Origin: Megalobrama amblycephala
Lineage: Eukaryota; Chordata; Actinopteri; Cypriniformes; Xenocyprididae
DNA: 64,000 bases
NCBI RefSeq assembly: GCF_018812025.1
Contig: NC_063054.1
Location: forward strand, 38,645,896-38,709,895
Direction: 5' to 3'
Position numbers and translations under genes: made by a program. Shown here in pieces: positions 24,688-39,600 of this stretch; within the stretch, counting starts at the first letter, position 1; each line of letters opens with the position of its first letter. The notes under the pieces are model-generated. The model was not told the DNA's origin. It saw only the letters and a program-made list of their open reading frames with translations, and searched no databases.

Positions 24688-27144
24688 ATTAATTTTAAAT
24701 TTCATACAATTAATTACATTAACATTAATTTTAGTTCATTTTAATTGTGTTTTGTTATTTTATTTTTTTTTTTATGTTTATGTTTTTATTAATATTTTGT
24801 TTATATTGTTTTAATTAGTTTTATATTTTCTGTTTTCTTTTTAATTTTGTTTTTGTAATTTTTATCAGTTCTTTTTTACATGTCTATGTAGTTGTATTAA
24901 TATTTTGTTTTTAATTAATTTTATATTTTCTTTTTATTTTACAGTTTTATAAATTTGGGGTGTTTTGTCATTTTTATTCTTTTTTATGTCTATATAGATA
25001 TTATTTTATTTTTTTTGTTTAATTACATTAAATTACATACAATTAATTACAAATGCTTAATTACATTTCCTATTTTAATTTTAGTTCATTTTAATTGTGT
25101 GTCATTTTTTTAAAATTTTTTTATGTTTATATTTTTATTAATATTGTTTTAATTAGTTTTATATTTTCTTTTTATTTTAAAGTTTTATAATTTTGGGGTG
25201 TTTTGTCATTTTTTTAAAAATATGTCTATATATTTTATTATTTATTGCTATATATATATATATTATATGTATATCTTCTCGTTTGCAGTTTCTAGCGGAA
25301 CACAAACTTCTTGGAAACATCAAGAATGTGGCAAAGACGGCCAAAAAAGAGCAGCTGATTGAAGCGTATAACCAGCTGTTTGAGAGCAAGGTATCATATC
25401 CGACATCATGACTGCTGAATTCTCATGATTCTGTGTCTGAGTGTGACGTCTCGAGTGTTTCTCAGAGGTTTAAGGGCACAGAAGTGGAGCTGGTGACAGA
25501 AGAGGTTCAAGCTGTGAAAATCCACGACAATCCCAAAGAAAGCAAGACGGAGGCAGTGGATGAGGTACTGCCTTCATCATCATCATCATCGTCATCATCA
25601 TGAGTGTTTGACCTTCTCTGAGCTCGTGTCGTTTCTCCTCAGGGTCCTCCGAAGTTCACGAAGTCCATCCTGAAGAAAGGAGACAAGACCAACTTCCCGA
25701 GGAAGGGCGACACGGTGAGCTGCTGGTACAGCGGGACGCTGGAGGACGGGACCGTCTTCGACACCAACATCCCCGCATGTGAGAATCCTGCTTACGCTTC
25801 AGTTCTTCAGCCAAACGTCTCTCTGATGACTTTAATATCATGATTATATAGATTTAACCTTTTTCAGTGTGTTATATTGAGCCTCTATTATAGTTTTTAT
25901 TAATGATTTACACATTATTAAACATGATTAAAATCAACATTTTAATATTTAATTCATTCATATTTTGTTTTATTCATTTTTATTTTTATATTTTATGTTT
26001 GTAAAGTTTTAGGAATTTTGTGTTTTTTGTCGTTTTTATGTCTATATAGATATTATTAATATTTTCTTTTAATTATTTTTCGGTTTAATTAAATTACATA
26101 CATTTAATTACATATGCTTAATTACATTTCCTATTTTAATTTTAGTTATTTTTAATTGTGTGTTTTGTCATTTTTATATTTTTTTATGTTTATATTTTTA
26201 TTCATATTGTTTTAAATTTTGTTTTCTTTTTAATTTTGTTTTTGTAATTTTTATCAGTTCTTTTTTACATTTGTCTATATAGTTTATATAGTTTATAGTA
26301 TTTTGTTTTTAATTTTATATTTTCTTTTTATTTTAAAGTTTTATAAATTTGGGGTGTTTTGTCTTTTTATTTTTTTAATGTCTATATAGTTTTTAGTAAT
26401 ATTGTTTTATTTAGTTTTAAATTTTCTGTTTTCATTTTAATTTCAGTCGTTTTCATTTTTTGTCTTTTTAAAAAGAAATGTCTATTTTTTTTAATTAATT
26501 TTTATTTCAGTTTTAGTTATTTTAGTGCGTAAAGTTAAACTAAATGAAAATAAGAAATGTCTGTGACTTTCTTTTTAATATATATATTTTATTTTAGTTA
26601 ACTTTTCTTTTTTAAGTAACCAATTTTTTTTTTTTTTGGCCTTTTTCATTAGTTACTATAGTAACCCTGGACACATCACTCACAGTTAGGCGGTTTCTGG
26701 TCAGCAGGTGGCAGCAGAGGTAGAGTCGCTGTAAATCCTCTTTAATTTGATTTTCTTCTGTCGTTTCAGCTGCAAAAAAGAAGAAACAGTCCAAACCGCT
26801 GAGCTTCAAGGTCGGGTTGGGCCGAGTGATCCGAGGGGTGAGTTACGATTCATTGATCATCAGAAATCCTCATGTGACCGTGTGACTGATCATGTGATCT
26901 GTGGCAGTGGGACGAAGGTCTGCTGACAATGAGTAAAGGCGAGACGGCGAGGCTGGAGATCGAGTCGGACTGGGCGTACGGGCGGAAAGGCCTTCCGGAT
27001 TCAAAGTATCCTTCATTAAACCAATCACTGATTGATATTGTGGATCATTATTTGATCAGGTTCTTCTGGCCTTAACCATCATTACCCAGAATCCCACCCA
27101 ACGCAAAGCTGATATTCGAGGTGGAGCTGGTCTCTATTGATTAA
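24224..27144 (+). CDS. fkbp3: FKBP3 (FKBP25), nuclear peptidyl-prolyl cis-trans isomerase
   Basis: Seven coding exons: 24224-24328, 25289-25390, 25466-25564, 25643-25778, 26770-26837, 26908-27005, 27090-27144. All introns are GT-AG. The joined frame is 663 nt, 220 aa, close to human FKBP3 (224 aa). Residues 1-~75 form the basic tilted helix bundle ([10 protein letters not shown], then [20 protein letters not shown]), known in this family for nucleic-acid binding. Residues ~103-220 form the FKBP domain, with [18 protein letters not shown], the conserved Trp in [14 protein letters not shown], and the end [16 protein letters not shown]. The basic loop SAKKKKQSK in exon 5 is the FKBP25-type nuclear-targeting insertion. 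Start chosen at AAGATGGCG, which gives the family N-terminus MAADPARVW. It converges with fau. Introns 1 and 4 carry related AT-rich repeats. No break seen. Confidence 0.97.
24656..24684. repeat. (AT)n microsatellite in fkbp3 intron 1
   Basis: Pure TA run of about 29 bp. Confidence 0.95.
24690..25215. repeat. T-rich repeat units in fkbp3 intron 1
   Basis: Two diverged copies in tandem (about 24690-24960 and 25030-25210) share AATTTTAGTTCATTTTAATT, TTTTAATTAGTTTTATATTT and TTTGGGGTGTTTTGTCATTT. The same unit recurs in intron 4 at about 26090-26400. Confidence 0.75.
25930..26540. repeat. T-rich repeat units in fkbp3 intron 4
   Basis: Contains the same strings as intron 1 in the same orientation (AATTACATTTCCTATTTTAA, GTTTTATAAATTTGGGGTG, TTTTAATTTTGTTTTTGTAA). 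This shows copying between two introns of one gene or repeated insertion of one family. Confidence 0.72.
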
Positions 27145-27292
27145 TCATCTCGACCGACAGGAACCACACGACAAGCGCTGACGGCGGTTTGGAGGAACGT
27201 TTGTTTGAGAGGATGAAACGTGTTCATGATTATCACATGATGTTCAGTCTGACAGAAGTTTTCTGACTATTTTTGCATGATTGTAAAGCTGC

Positions 27293-27298
27293 AATAAA
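27293..27298 (+). terminator. fkbp3 polyadenylation signal AATAAA
   Basis: Canonical hexamer about 150 nt after the fkbp3 stop codon, followed by a TGTTCTT-type downstream element near 27,325. Confidence 0.8.
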
Positions 27299-27453
27299 CA
27301 CAAACTCTGAACAATGTCTCATCCGTGTTCTTAAACTAAAATGTGAAGTTTTAAAAACATTAATAGTGGTATTTTATATTTAAGTAATTTAAAATACATG
27401 AATATTACTTTTTTGTTGATATTTATGTAACTAATGAAACTCCATCGATGCCA

Positions 27454-28449
27454 GAGGGCCGTTTCATAAAACAAGATTAGAAAACAAGCCAGGCTTACCA
27501 AATCATTGTTTTAAGTGTGAAAATATAGCAAAAGTAACAAAGAAATTCAAAAACAATGGACTTGTGACAATAACCAGACCTTCATTTTTAAGCTTTCATT
27601 TAGGGATGAGGGATTTTTTTGCTAGACAAAGAGCAGGAGAAATACCAAGCGAGTGTCTCAGAGCCAGAAAACGCTCTGAAAAGAGTGACTGTTTATCTAT
27701 ATATTATATATATATGTGTGTGTGTGTGTGTGTAACCAACAGGTTTTCTTTTCTTACTGGCCAAATGTTTTGTGCCCAATATTTAATTAGATAAAATATA
27801 TGAATACATTTCTCTCTGGTATTGTTTGGCAGCTGTAGTACCTTTATGGTTCTTAGAAGAGCAGAAATTAAAACATGCAGAGACTAAATTTTAATTGGTA
27901 AGATGAATCTAAACTCAGTAATTGGCCCAAAGTATTAATTTACCCCATTACAATAGTCCATTTAGTTAATGCTATCATAAAAATACACTTACTTGTAGGT
28001 TTAAAAGTGTACATAAGGCACATTTAACATCAAATATTTCGACAAAATGTATATTTTAATCAGAATTATTGCGCTTGTGTTGCGTCCCGTGTGTTTAGCG
28101 CGCAGCGGCGCTCGTTCACTGTGAAGTTTAGCAGCAAAATGGAAATATTTGCATGACTTTCTAACATTTATAGATGGAGAATAAACTTGTGTAAAGTTAT
28201 GCACTGAGGAAAACACCATGTCTCAAACACACTAAATGTGTGCCGTTTCCTATGGAGGATTGATCTGATCCTCTAGAGCTGCTTAAATTATCTTGACTAG
28301 GTAAACCTGGATCGAATAAGCAGGACTGCGTGAACTTCAATTACCTTTTATGAAACCGCTTTAGCCCCAGCTCATTTGTTAGGTTCATTCAACTCAGGTT
28401 TTGGAGTTTAATCCTCGCTTTTCTTAGCATCTGTTATGAAACAGCCCTC
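27454..28449. mobile_element. DNA transposon between the 3' ends of fkbp3 and fau
   Basis: Left end GAGGGCCGTTTCATAAAAC and right end GTTATGAAACAGCCCTC are inverted matches (about 17 bp). The interior is non-coding, with a (TG)n run at 27715-27733. The element fills nearly all of the intergenic space between the two convergent genes and ends about 35 bp from the fau poly(A) signal. No target duplication could be made out. Confidence 0.7.
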
Positions 28450-28484
28450 AGCAATGAAACGAGACCCGTTTGAGCTCAAGAAGC

Positions 28485-28490
28485 TTTATT
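28485..28490 (-). terminator. fau polyadenylation signal AATAAA (minus strand)
   Basis: TTTATT on the plus strand, about 30 nt after the fau stop codon. A very short 3' UTR is typical of ribosomal protein genes. Confidence 0.85.
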
Positions 28491-28519
28491 ATGGAAGCAG
28501 TTTCTCAGAGATTAATCAT

Positions 28520-30432
<1,913 letters not shown>

Positions 30433-30692
30433 GATGAGCGCTGGAACACAAACCAGATCCGCTTCAGATCAAACATTACTGCGATTCACATCGAATTACA
30501 AACTTATTACGTTTATACAGCGAGTTAGTGCTGAAAATGTATTTAAATCTGCTTTCATTAATTATTGAGTATTACAGTAATTGCCAACTAGATGAAAAAA
30601 GTTCGTCAAGACAAACTTTAAGTTGCCTTGAAAAAGCCGGTCCAGAAAGTTTGAAGCAGTTTTAAAATTTTGAAAGTTTTAGTTAAGTAGTT

Positions 30693-30693
<1 letters not shown>

Positions 30694-30748
<55 letters not shown>
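30694..30748. repeat. (GATA)n microsatellite
   Basis: About 13 uninterrupted GATA units in fau intron 1. Confidence 0.98.
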
Positions 30749-30800
30749 GTCAGGGTACTCAAGGCGGTTGCTATGCGGTTGCTAGGGTGTTGCTATGCAT
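30749..30800. repeat. GGTTGCTA-type short repeat fragment
   Basis: Contains GCGGTTGCTATGCGGTTGCT and AGGGTGTTGCTATGC, the start of a short tandem repeat class that I recall from cyprinid genomes. Confidence 0.5.
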
Positions 30801-31030
30801 AATAGTATTATAGTATTATAGTATATTATATTATATAATAGAATGACAATTATATATATATGTTTTTTTTATGTAATTTTCATATTTAAGATTTTATAGA
30901 TAAAATAATTATAAATGAAAAAATAATATTCATTAATTGCATTATATTATAATTGAAATATTTAATTATAAACAAATACGTAAATCAATTATATAAGATT
31001 ATAACACTAGCAGAATGAATAAAATCCAAT

Positions 31031-31034
<4 letters not shown>

Positions 31035-31095
<61 letters not shown>
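31035..31095. repeat. (AT)n microsatellite
   Basis: About 60 bp of uninterrupted TA in fau intron 1. Confidence 0.98.
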
Positions 31096-31099
<4 letters not shown>

Positions 31100-31941
31100 A
31101 AATATTTAATAAATGAATAAAATTAGACTAACATTGAAATAAATTAAATATTTAATTATAAAATTATAAATGGATATTAAAATATTAAATAATTCAAATT
31201 AATTAAATTATATAATATTAAAATAATGGAAGTATGCATTTATAAATTATAAATGAATACATACATACTTTAATTACAGATTATATAATATTAAAATAAT
31301 ATTTAAATACATTGAATATTTGGAATATTCATTGGAATATTTAAATACATTATAAATGAATAAATAATTCAAATTATATAATATTTAAATCTTTAATTAT
31401 AAATTATAAAGGAACAAATCAGATTGAAATTACATTTTAAAATATGTATTTTTATAAATTAAAAATACATACATATATAAATATATACATAAAAAATACC
31501 CACAATTTGTGTGTGTGTGTATATATATATTATATATATATATATATAATTTCTCCTAAAGGTACTAAATTGTTTTCCGGTACTTTTATTTTCCAAGGCG
31601 GACATGTTCTTACAGTTACTGTAACTGTTATCTGTTTACAGATATGCGACTCAATCGCGTCACTCACGTGTTTAATAACAGTAAAACAGTAAAAACAGTA
31701 AATTAATAATAGTATTTTCCCGTATATTCTAGAGAAGCTCGTGAACGGTGAGTCGCGTGCGCGAGCGCCGCATTCAACACGCGGAGGAAATAAACGCGCA
31801 TAAACGGCTTAAACTCGGATATTTCTGCTCGGGGTTTGACTATAAAAGACGGTAACGTTTATGAAAGTCATTCAGGTATCTTTAAAGCACATTAAAGTCG
31901 TTAAATGCGATAAATAAAGTGATTTGATGAACAGGCCTTAC

Positions 31942-31985
31942 ATTGGTGATGCTAGTCGTTCCACAACTGGACGAGAAAAGGAAGG
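31942..31985 (-). promoter_or_regulatory. fau non-coding exon 1 with 5' terminal oligopyrimidine (TOP) start
   Basis: On the minus strand the pyrimidine run CCTTCCTTTTCTCG lies at about 31985-31972. It is followed by about 30 nt and a consensus donor (CCAAT/GTAAGG) at 31942/31941. This is the usual layout of vertebrate ribosomal protein genes, where a C inside the pyrimidine tract is the first base of the mRNA and couples translation to mTOR signalling. The exact start is inferred. Confidence 0.7.
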
Positions 31986-32619
31986 TGCGCATGTGCGGAG
32001 CAAAGAACTCTGGGAAGAGCGCTGCCCACGTGACCGTGACGTGTTCAGTGACTAAACACTAAACATCAGCACTTTCGTTGAAATACAGATACTCAAATGT
32101 GCGTTTGTTTCCTTCTTGATCGTCAGATGTTTTCCAGGAGCTCATTTTCTCTGGGAAAGAAGAAAAATTAAGCTTTTAAAACTTTAATTTGACACACATT
32201 TTAAGAGGCCAATGACCAGCCTCAACTGTAATAAGTACAAAAATAAAAGGTTGAAATAAATATTATACAGAAAATAAGTACCACAAAAATTAATTCAGAA
32301 TTTCTAAAAAAATATATTCTTAATATAAAAATAATGAAACTCAAATTTACCAAGTCATTTAATTATTTTTGCTGTTGTTACATTTATTGTTAATTTCTGC
32401 AGGTTTAGTCCTCCATTCTCCGTTACCAGGTATTCTCAAATTAGTTAAAAGATTATTTATATTTTGATATCAAAACTCAAGATGAGGAATAAGCAAACAA
32501 GGCTTTTATCGAAGACTTTAGTTTTAGAAAGTGCAGCGCGCAATGCGGTGGAATAAGCCCCGCATTCTAAATAAAACGGCCAATCGCTGATTGGTAAAGT
32601 TCAGTTCTGAAACGCGCGC

Positions 32620-32631
32620 TGCGCATGCGCG
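32620..32631. promoter_or_regulatory. NRF1-type palindrome, possible orphan promoter
   Basis: TGCGCATGCGCG in a CpG-rich patch (GAAACGCGCGCTGCGC), with an ATTGG box about 30 bp to the left. It lies between the 5' end of fau and the 3' end of prpf39, where no gene start was otherwise found. Confidence 0.35.
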
Positions 32632-32814
32632 TTGGTTAGTCAGCATGAAAAAATGCGATTTTTGCTATGATTTGAGCGTTTAGAAACAAAATTAACGAGA
32701 CAATTGTTGACAGATCTCATTTGTGACTTTAAATATGTAATTTAATTTGATGTTTCTCCAGAGATACGAGCTGTACTTGCATGACCGAACGCCGCCGAGA
32801 GAAACGACGTGCCT

Positions 32815-33070
32815 TAAAGGGATAGTTCACCTAAAAATTTAAATTATCCCATGATTTACTCACCCTCAAGCCGTCCTGTGTGTATATGATCATCTTCTCT
32901 CAGACGAACACAATCGGAGATATATTTAAAAATATTTTGGCTCCTTTAAGCCTTATAATGGGAGTGAATGGGGGCCGAGATTTTGAAGTCCAAAACAGTG
33001 CATCTATCCATCATAAAACTAATCCATATGACTCCAGGGGGTTAATGAACACCATCTGAAGCAAAGCAAT
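32815..33070. mobile_element. MITE fragment (TTAAAGGGATAGTTCACC end)
   Basis: Starts CCTTAAAGGGATAGTTCACC and continues with ATGATTTACTCACCCTCAAG and TATAATGGGAGTGAATGGG. It belongs to a different subfamily from the five TTAGTTCAC copies. The inverted right end is missing. Confidence 0.6.
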
Positions 33071-33299
33071 GTGTTTTTGTAAGAAAAATATTCATATTTA
33101 TAACTTTATAAACTATAATAACTGGCTCAGATTAATTATATTCAGGTCTTAAGTGTTGCATTCAAATCTCAGATGCTAAAACTGTTACTAAACAAAACGC
33201 AAATAGAAAATTTGTAGCACAAATTATAATCGTAGTATAAACATTCAAACAGCCACAGAAGTCAATAAATCACATTCAGACGTGTAGGATGTCAATCTC

Positions 33300-33305
33300 T
33301 TTATT
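33300..33305 (-). terminator. prpf39 polyadenylation signal AATAAA (minus strand)
   Basis: TTTATT on the plus strand about 350 nt beyond the prpf39 stop codon; it would give a 3' UTR of roughly 370 nt. Confidence 0.65.
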
Positions 33306-33656
33306 ATGAAACCAAGTCAAAATAAAAAACGTCTTCATGTCACGTTTATCTCTGAAAACAGGATCACATTGAGGAGAGCAGAGATGATGTTAAAGTGTTG
33401 CATTCTAAACTCCTTCCATACAAATGTAAATCTTTCACCGAACACAACTAAACCTCCAAAAGCACTAAACCAATCAAGCTTCATTAAAAACTCACTTGCA
33501 CTTACACAGAGGGGAAAAAAGGCTCCTTTTTCAACATGTGCCAACAAAAGAAATCACACAATGTCTGATTTGAGACGGTATGAATGTTGAAGCTGTACGA
33601 GCAGGTAAAAAGATGGCAGGACTCCTGAACGGAGCTCACACCGCTGCTGTGGTCGG

Positions 33657-36600
33657 TTATGTCGGTGGCGGGGGATAGTACTGGTTGTACTGGTTGTACT
33701 GACCGTACTGACCCCAGGAATTCTGACCTCCCCACGTATTATATTGCTGGAAGAGAGAAAACAGATGTTTGTGAGTGCACAGTCATATAAAGTCCCGTGT
33801 TTAAGCATCTAAACAGTCAGAAACTGACCTGATACCAGTTGTTATAGTTGTATCCTGCATGATTGGCCTGCATGTCCTGCATCATCTGACCCGAGGCTGC
33901 TGATTGGTCGTCTGTCCTCTGTCTCTTTGCATCCGGCTCCTCTGAGCTGCAGCGTACCAGACAAAACACATTCATCTCCATGTTGAAAATAGCATTATTT
34001 TAGAGTTATATTTAAATCGAAGGGCTGGGTAAAAAAATATTGATTTCTCGATTTTAATCAATTCTCATTTTTACGAACTGATATCGATTCTTAAATCTTA
34101 AAATTAGTCTAGTCTGTTTTCAGTTGATGAATGAGCAGCTCCTCACATCCAATAAATCACAATAATCTTTGTTGGTTTTGAAATGAAGCAAAGTCTCAGA
34201 TTTCAAATGACGTCCATCTTATTATGAGATTCAAAAAATAAATGGCGCTGTTTAATGTGGCGTGACAGATCGCTTTAGCGCCTCAGTTAAAGAGAAGCAT
34301 GTGATCATCCTCTCCTCCGCTTTAATACCAGTCACAGCGCGAAATAAACGTGCATGAACATCTGAAGGTATGTTAAAATATACAGTACAACTTACTGAAA
34401 TCCATATCATGTCTCGTGTCAATCGCTCAATCAGTGCTTCAACCTCAATAAAACAGCTTCAATGTCACGTGACGTCACATTTACCTCAGAAAAACATATT
34501 CAGTGACCATAAACTCATTAGTCAGTTAGAAAAGTGCTCTAGAAAGCAGCATTCTGATAAATATAGCTATGCACCGTTACATATTCATTATAATTTTTTC
34601 AATATTTAATGCGCGTTTGAATAAATCAGCCGCGATTTGTAATAAATGTTTATATTTCAAAAAACGAACTGCAGTAGAAATATGATTATGTAATTCTAAA
34701 CTTTATTTATACTAAAAACAATTGAGTGTAATTTAAGTGTTTGTATATAAATAAGTTAATTTAACCTTCAATATTATTATAGTAGTACCAGCTGACTCTC
34801 ATGTGTAGTTTACAGCATTAGTTGAGAGATTTTTCCTCTAGAAAATTTGCCATGTGCTGAAACTGAAATACTACATCCAAAATAATCGATATCGAATCCA
34901 GAATCGAATTGAATGCATGTGAATAGTAATCGAATCGTGAAAATTGTGTCATTACCCAGCCCTATTTAAATCAGATTAATGAAGTAACGGTGAGTGTAAC
35001 TTACCCGTTCTCTGCTTTCCTCTTTAGCGTTTCCTGCTCCGTCTCAAGCCTCTGATGCTGTTCATACGCAGCCACGAGCCTGTGAAGAACCGCACATCTC
35101 TCACAACACGGTTCATCATTCAGAATAAGAGGTATGGAGCGGCGTCTGCACTTACACATTGATGTCGCTGCCGAAGTCCTCGAGGAACTCGACCTTGCGC
35201 TGGGAGAAAGTGACGCGTGACTCCAGCGGCATCGGGCTGTTCAGCGCTCGGTCGAAGCAGGCGATGATTTCGGCCTCGTTCTGCTGGAGGTCTCCGCTGA
35301 ACTCCAGCTCCAGCAGGTTCAGGTACAGCTTTGGGTTCGTCTGCAGGGAGAAAAACAGACACGTTTGCACATCAACAGGAAGTGATTAGGTATGCAAGAT
35401 ATATATTGAAATAAAATAACTAGCCGAGCCTGAAAGTTCAGTTTATTTCTGATAATCAGTTTGAATTTCAATCATGCACAAAAAAAAAAAAGTGGTAAAA
35501 CTAAATAGATTTTGTATTGGTGCATATAAATGAAAACAATAAAACATAACCCGACCTCATCTTTTTCCACGGCCTCCAGCAGCACTTTCTTGGCCTTTCC
35601 GATGCTCTTCTGCACTTTGACCAGCTGTCGGGCCAGTTTCACCGCGTAGAACGACGACTCGCTGCTGTTCTTCCCGTTGGTGATGGCGTCCTGCAGCAAG
35701 GTCTCCGCTTCATCCATGTTTCCGTGTCGGCGCTCCAGACTCACCCGTCTCAACCTCACCATGGCTAGTCCCGGGACGGCCTCCTCGAACGCTTTCAAGA
35801 TGCTCCGCGCCTCGTCGACACTGCCTGCAGGAACATTAGTGGAGATTGTCAAACATCAGACACAAAATAAATCACATAAAGAGACGATCAGACACACACA
35901 CACACACACATACGGTACGCACCCACATAAAGTGATATATACTATACATCAAATCTCAACTGCTTATATCGTCGCAAAATGTAATTTAAGGCATGAAAAT
36001 ATTAAGCTATTATAAGCATTAACATCAATTATCTGTAAAGCTGCTTTGAATCAATGTGTATATATTGTAAGAGGTGGGACACAAATAAAATTGACTTGAC
36101 AATTTACCAGAATTTCTGGAAAATAAGTCGCATCGTGTCAAAATTGAATTGTTGAGAGAAAAAAAAAAAACAGTGTATAAGTCACATTTTATTATTACAT
36201 TCAGTAAATAAAATGAATTGAATAAACACTATAAACATGTAGTTTAGTTCCCAGCACTCCAGAAATATAAAATACTCTAAATTTAACCATATTCAGAACA
36301 GGAATGAAAAAATAAAAATGCAAATACAACGTATATATAATGAATATAAGTCGCAGCTTGTTTCAGACGATAAACTAGTGATGCACCGAAATTTCAGCTA
36401 CAGAAACGGCAACATTTTGGCCGAAATCACTGACTGAAACTGACGGTTTTTTTTAGCACGTTTAGTGTAAACATGGATAAACTACAAGTAGTAAACATTT
36501 CAGCTGTGTGAACGCTGACGACAAATCGATTTTAATCTCGATTTAAACAAATGTGTTTGTCTCTTTAATGTGTGTTGAAGCGATCATCTCTTCCTCTTTA

Positions 36601-39600
36601 CTACTAGTTAAATCCGTAAATAAACATGAACGAACATCAGACGATACAGAACAATTTACTGAAATGTGTCATGTGATCCATCAATCAGTGTTTCAACCAC
36701 CAAAAGATGACAATATAACAGCTGGAAAGCCATTCAACCAATCTGGATAAAGAAGCATTAGGGGTTTTTGCACCAGAACTAGCCACCAGGGCGGCTGCTT
36801 TCTGTACGTTTCTGTTTTCAGTGTTCATGGAGTATAATTAAACTGTGTTTAAATGGAGACCTATAACGCCGATTTAACAAGATGTAATATCAGTCTCTGG
36901 TGTCTCCAGAATGTGTGTGTGAAGTTTCAGCTCAAAATCCCCCACAGATCATTTATTATAGCTTGTCAAATTTGCCTCTATTTGGGTGTGAGCAAAAACA
37001 CGCCGTTTTTGTGTGTGTCCCTTTAAATGCAAATGAGCTGCTGCTCCTGCCCCCTTTCCAGAAGAGGGCGGAGCTTTAACAGCTCAACAACAACAAAGCT
37101 GGAGAATCTCACGCAGCCAAAATGACGAAAGTGTTCAGCCTTACATTGTTCAAACCGGAGTCGACACTGATGGAGAGACTCAGGAAGAAGTTACAACTTT
37201 TAGACGTTTCTGAATGGTTAGTGGATAAATTTATGTAGTTGATTCAACTCATCGACTAGCATGTGCCGTCATGTTCATCTTTTGTGCTAAACCCGTATGG
37301 ACGCCCACTATACATAGCGTACCTGTTTAGAATACATTTAAAATACTAAGTTTTAAAAAAAGGTTTTTGATCAAGTGCATCCTAAATTTTCAGTTTCAGT
37401 GCATCACTATAAAAAAAAAACACACAAAAAACAACATGACTTACATTCCAGAAGATACGGTACTTGACTTTTCGTATCGTTTAGTAACAGTTCAAGTCAA
37501 CAGCAAAACCATCTTACCTTGCTGCTCCTCAAAAGCCGCCCAGAGCAGGTGAACGGCGGGTTTCTTGGGCAGGTGGATGGTGCAGGCCTTCTTGTAGATG
37601 TGTCGGACGCCTTCGGTGCTGTAGCTCTCCAGATACTTGGCGTACTTCACAGGACAAGCAGGACAGAAAAGAGAGAGAGAGCGACAGAGAGGAGGAATAA
37701 CAGAAGAAGAGGGAAAAGAACACATAAAACTTGAGCTTTCATTTCACATCCCCGCACTGGTGAATTTCCATTGACAAGATCGTTTTGAGAATTTCTGTTT
37801 TAAACCCATCAGCACCTTCATGGAACCAATAAGATAAGTTTCTGTAAGGTAGAAGGAGACGGAGAGGTGCAACGTAGTTGGCAAATGCTGCAGTCAAATC
37901 TTGTGTGGCAAGCAGGCCATCCCCTAATATAACAGATACAGTCAAATATCAACGTTACACGCAAAGAGTGCAGCAAGTTTTACTGTGGAAGTGATGATAT
38001 CGTTGATGGGGAAGCAAAGGGGTGGACAGAGGGAATGACGCGGGAACGAGAGCGCCGTCTATCTACCTTGATCCAGAACTCCTCGTAGAGCGCGCAGGCG
38101 ATCAGGCAGCGCTCGAACAGAACCACCACGCGCTCCGGCGTCCCGTTCTCCAGCTCGAAGTCCAGGTACTCTCTCCAGTTGTTGAGTTGGGTCTTCTCCA
38201 AGGCTTTGACGTGGAAGTACGGACGCTTGATCTGCAGAGCAAAACCAACGTTTGTCAGATGTGTGAGTGTGTTAAGGGAATGAGACGGTTTACCTGCAAT
38301 CGCTCATTACCGGCAAAAGAACAAAAAAGTTTTTTTTTTTTTAAGTTTTCTGTGCACAAGCTAGGGTTATTGTTGTTAAAACTATTAAAAATGTTTCTGT
38401 TAATTGAAATAAAGCTGAAATATAATATTAGATAAATTTTGTTTGGTAATTTTTGATGGATTTTTTTTAAGAATTTTTACTTCATCTGAATGGTACGAAA
38501 CTTTGTAAAGGTTTTGAACAGAAAAATCATGGACATTATAAAAAGTGATTGTGGGGAAAAAAAAAAAAAAAAAAAGTCACGTGCTCCTCGTGGTCAAAAA
38601 TGAGCGCACTGTAAATTAATTTCATCTAGTGGAAGCGTTTGGTACTGCACCCAAACAATCTCACTGAAAACTCATTTTTTGAGATATCAACCTCAAACTT
38701 TAGATTTTTGCAGTTTTAGAGTAAAACATGCTTTGGAAAATATATATTTCATAAAAAGTGGTGTTTTTAAAGAGACCAAACTGAAATCTTTCAAGATTTG
38801 ACAGTTTATGTTGGAAATTTCGCTATGCTCAAATAGGATTAACAGATAATAAATGGATCATGACTATTCCATAAATATAATTTAGTACCATAAAATCCCT
38901 CCCCCCAAAAAAAACAAAAAAAAAAACAAACAAACTAAAACATGGTACATTCATTTCATTGAAGAAAAAAATAAAATAAAATAGGTAATTTTTGACTGCC
39001 ACGCAAGCAGCACCAGATGGATAACTGGAAATAAACTAAAACTGAAATAAAAATAAATTAAATATCAATATTTTAAAAACTTAGGGTGCGTTCACACTTG
39101 TAGTTCGGTTCGTATGGTTCGGAACAAAAAGACAAAAAAAAAAAAAAACATTTAGTCCTGGTCCGATTATTGTTCAGGTTGGCAATTTTATCACCGAACC
39201 AAAAGATACCGAACCTAAAGGCATAGGGATACATTCACAACCTGATCGGTCACATTTTATGACGTACTGCCTTATTTTGAGTGCTTGTTTTGTGTGTGTA
39301 GCCTACATATGATGGTATTTTGGCCAGCTGGGAACTCGTGAAGAGCTTATAAAATGTGTAAAGGAGTCAAAACAGCGGCGGGAATCCCTCCGTCACACAC
39401 AAACGATCTGCGTGGAGACTCGCGTCTGATGCCTGTGATGGACAAACTCACGATTATGACGAGAAAAATGGATATGCGTGATGTAGAGCTGCACGATTCT
39501 GGATAAAATGAGAATCACGATTTTTGGGTTTCAAATAAAGATCGCGACTCTACCACGATTCTGAATAGACACCTAAACAAAAAAAAACACCTAATTTACT

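Noticed and set aside
35341..35555. C/D-box snoRNA in a prpf39 intron
   Set aside because: I recall a snoRNA host role for human PRPF39 and looked for C and D boxes on the minus strand; only ATGATTG- and CTGA-like strings without a terminal stem were found.
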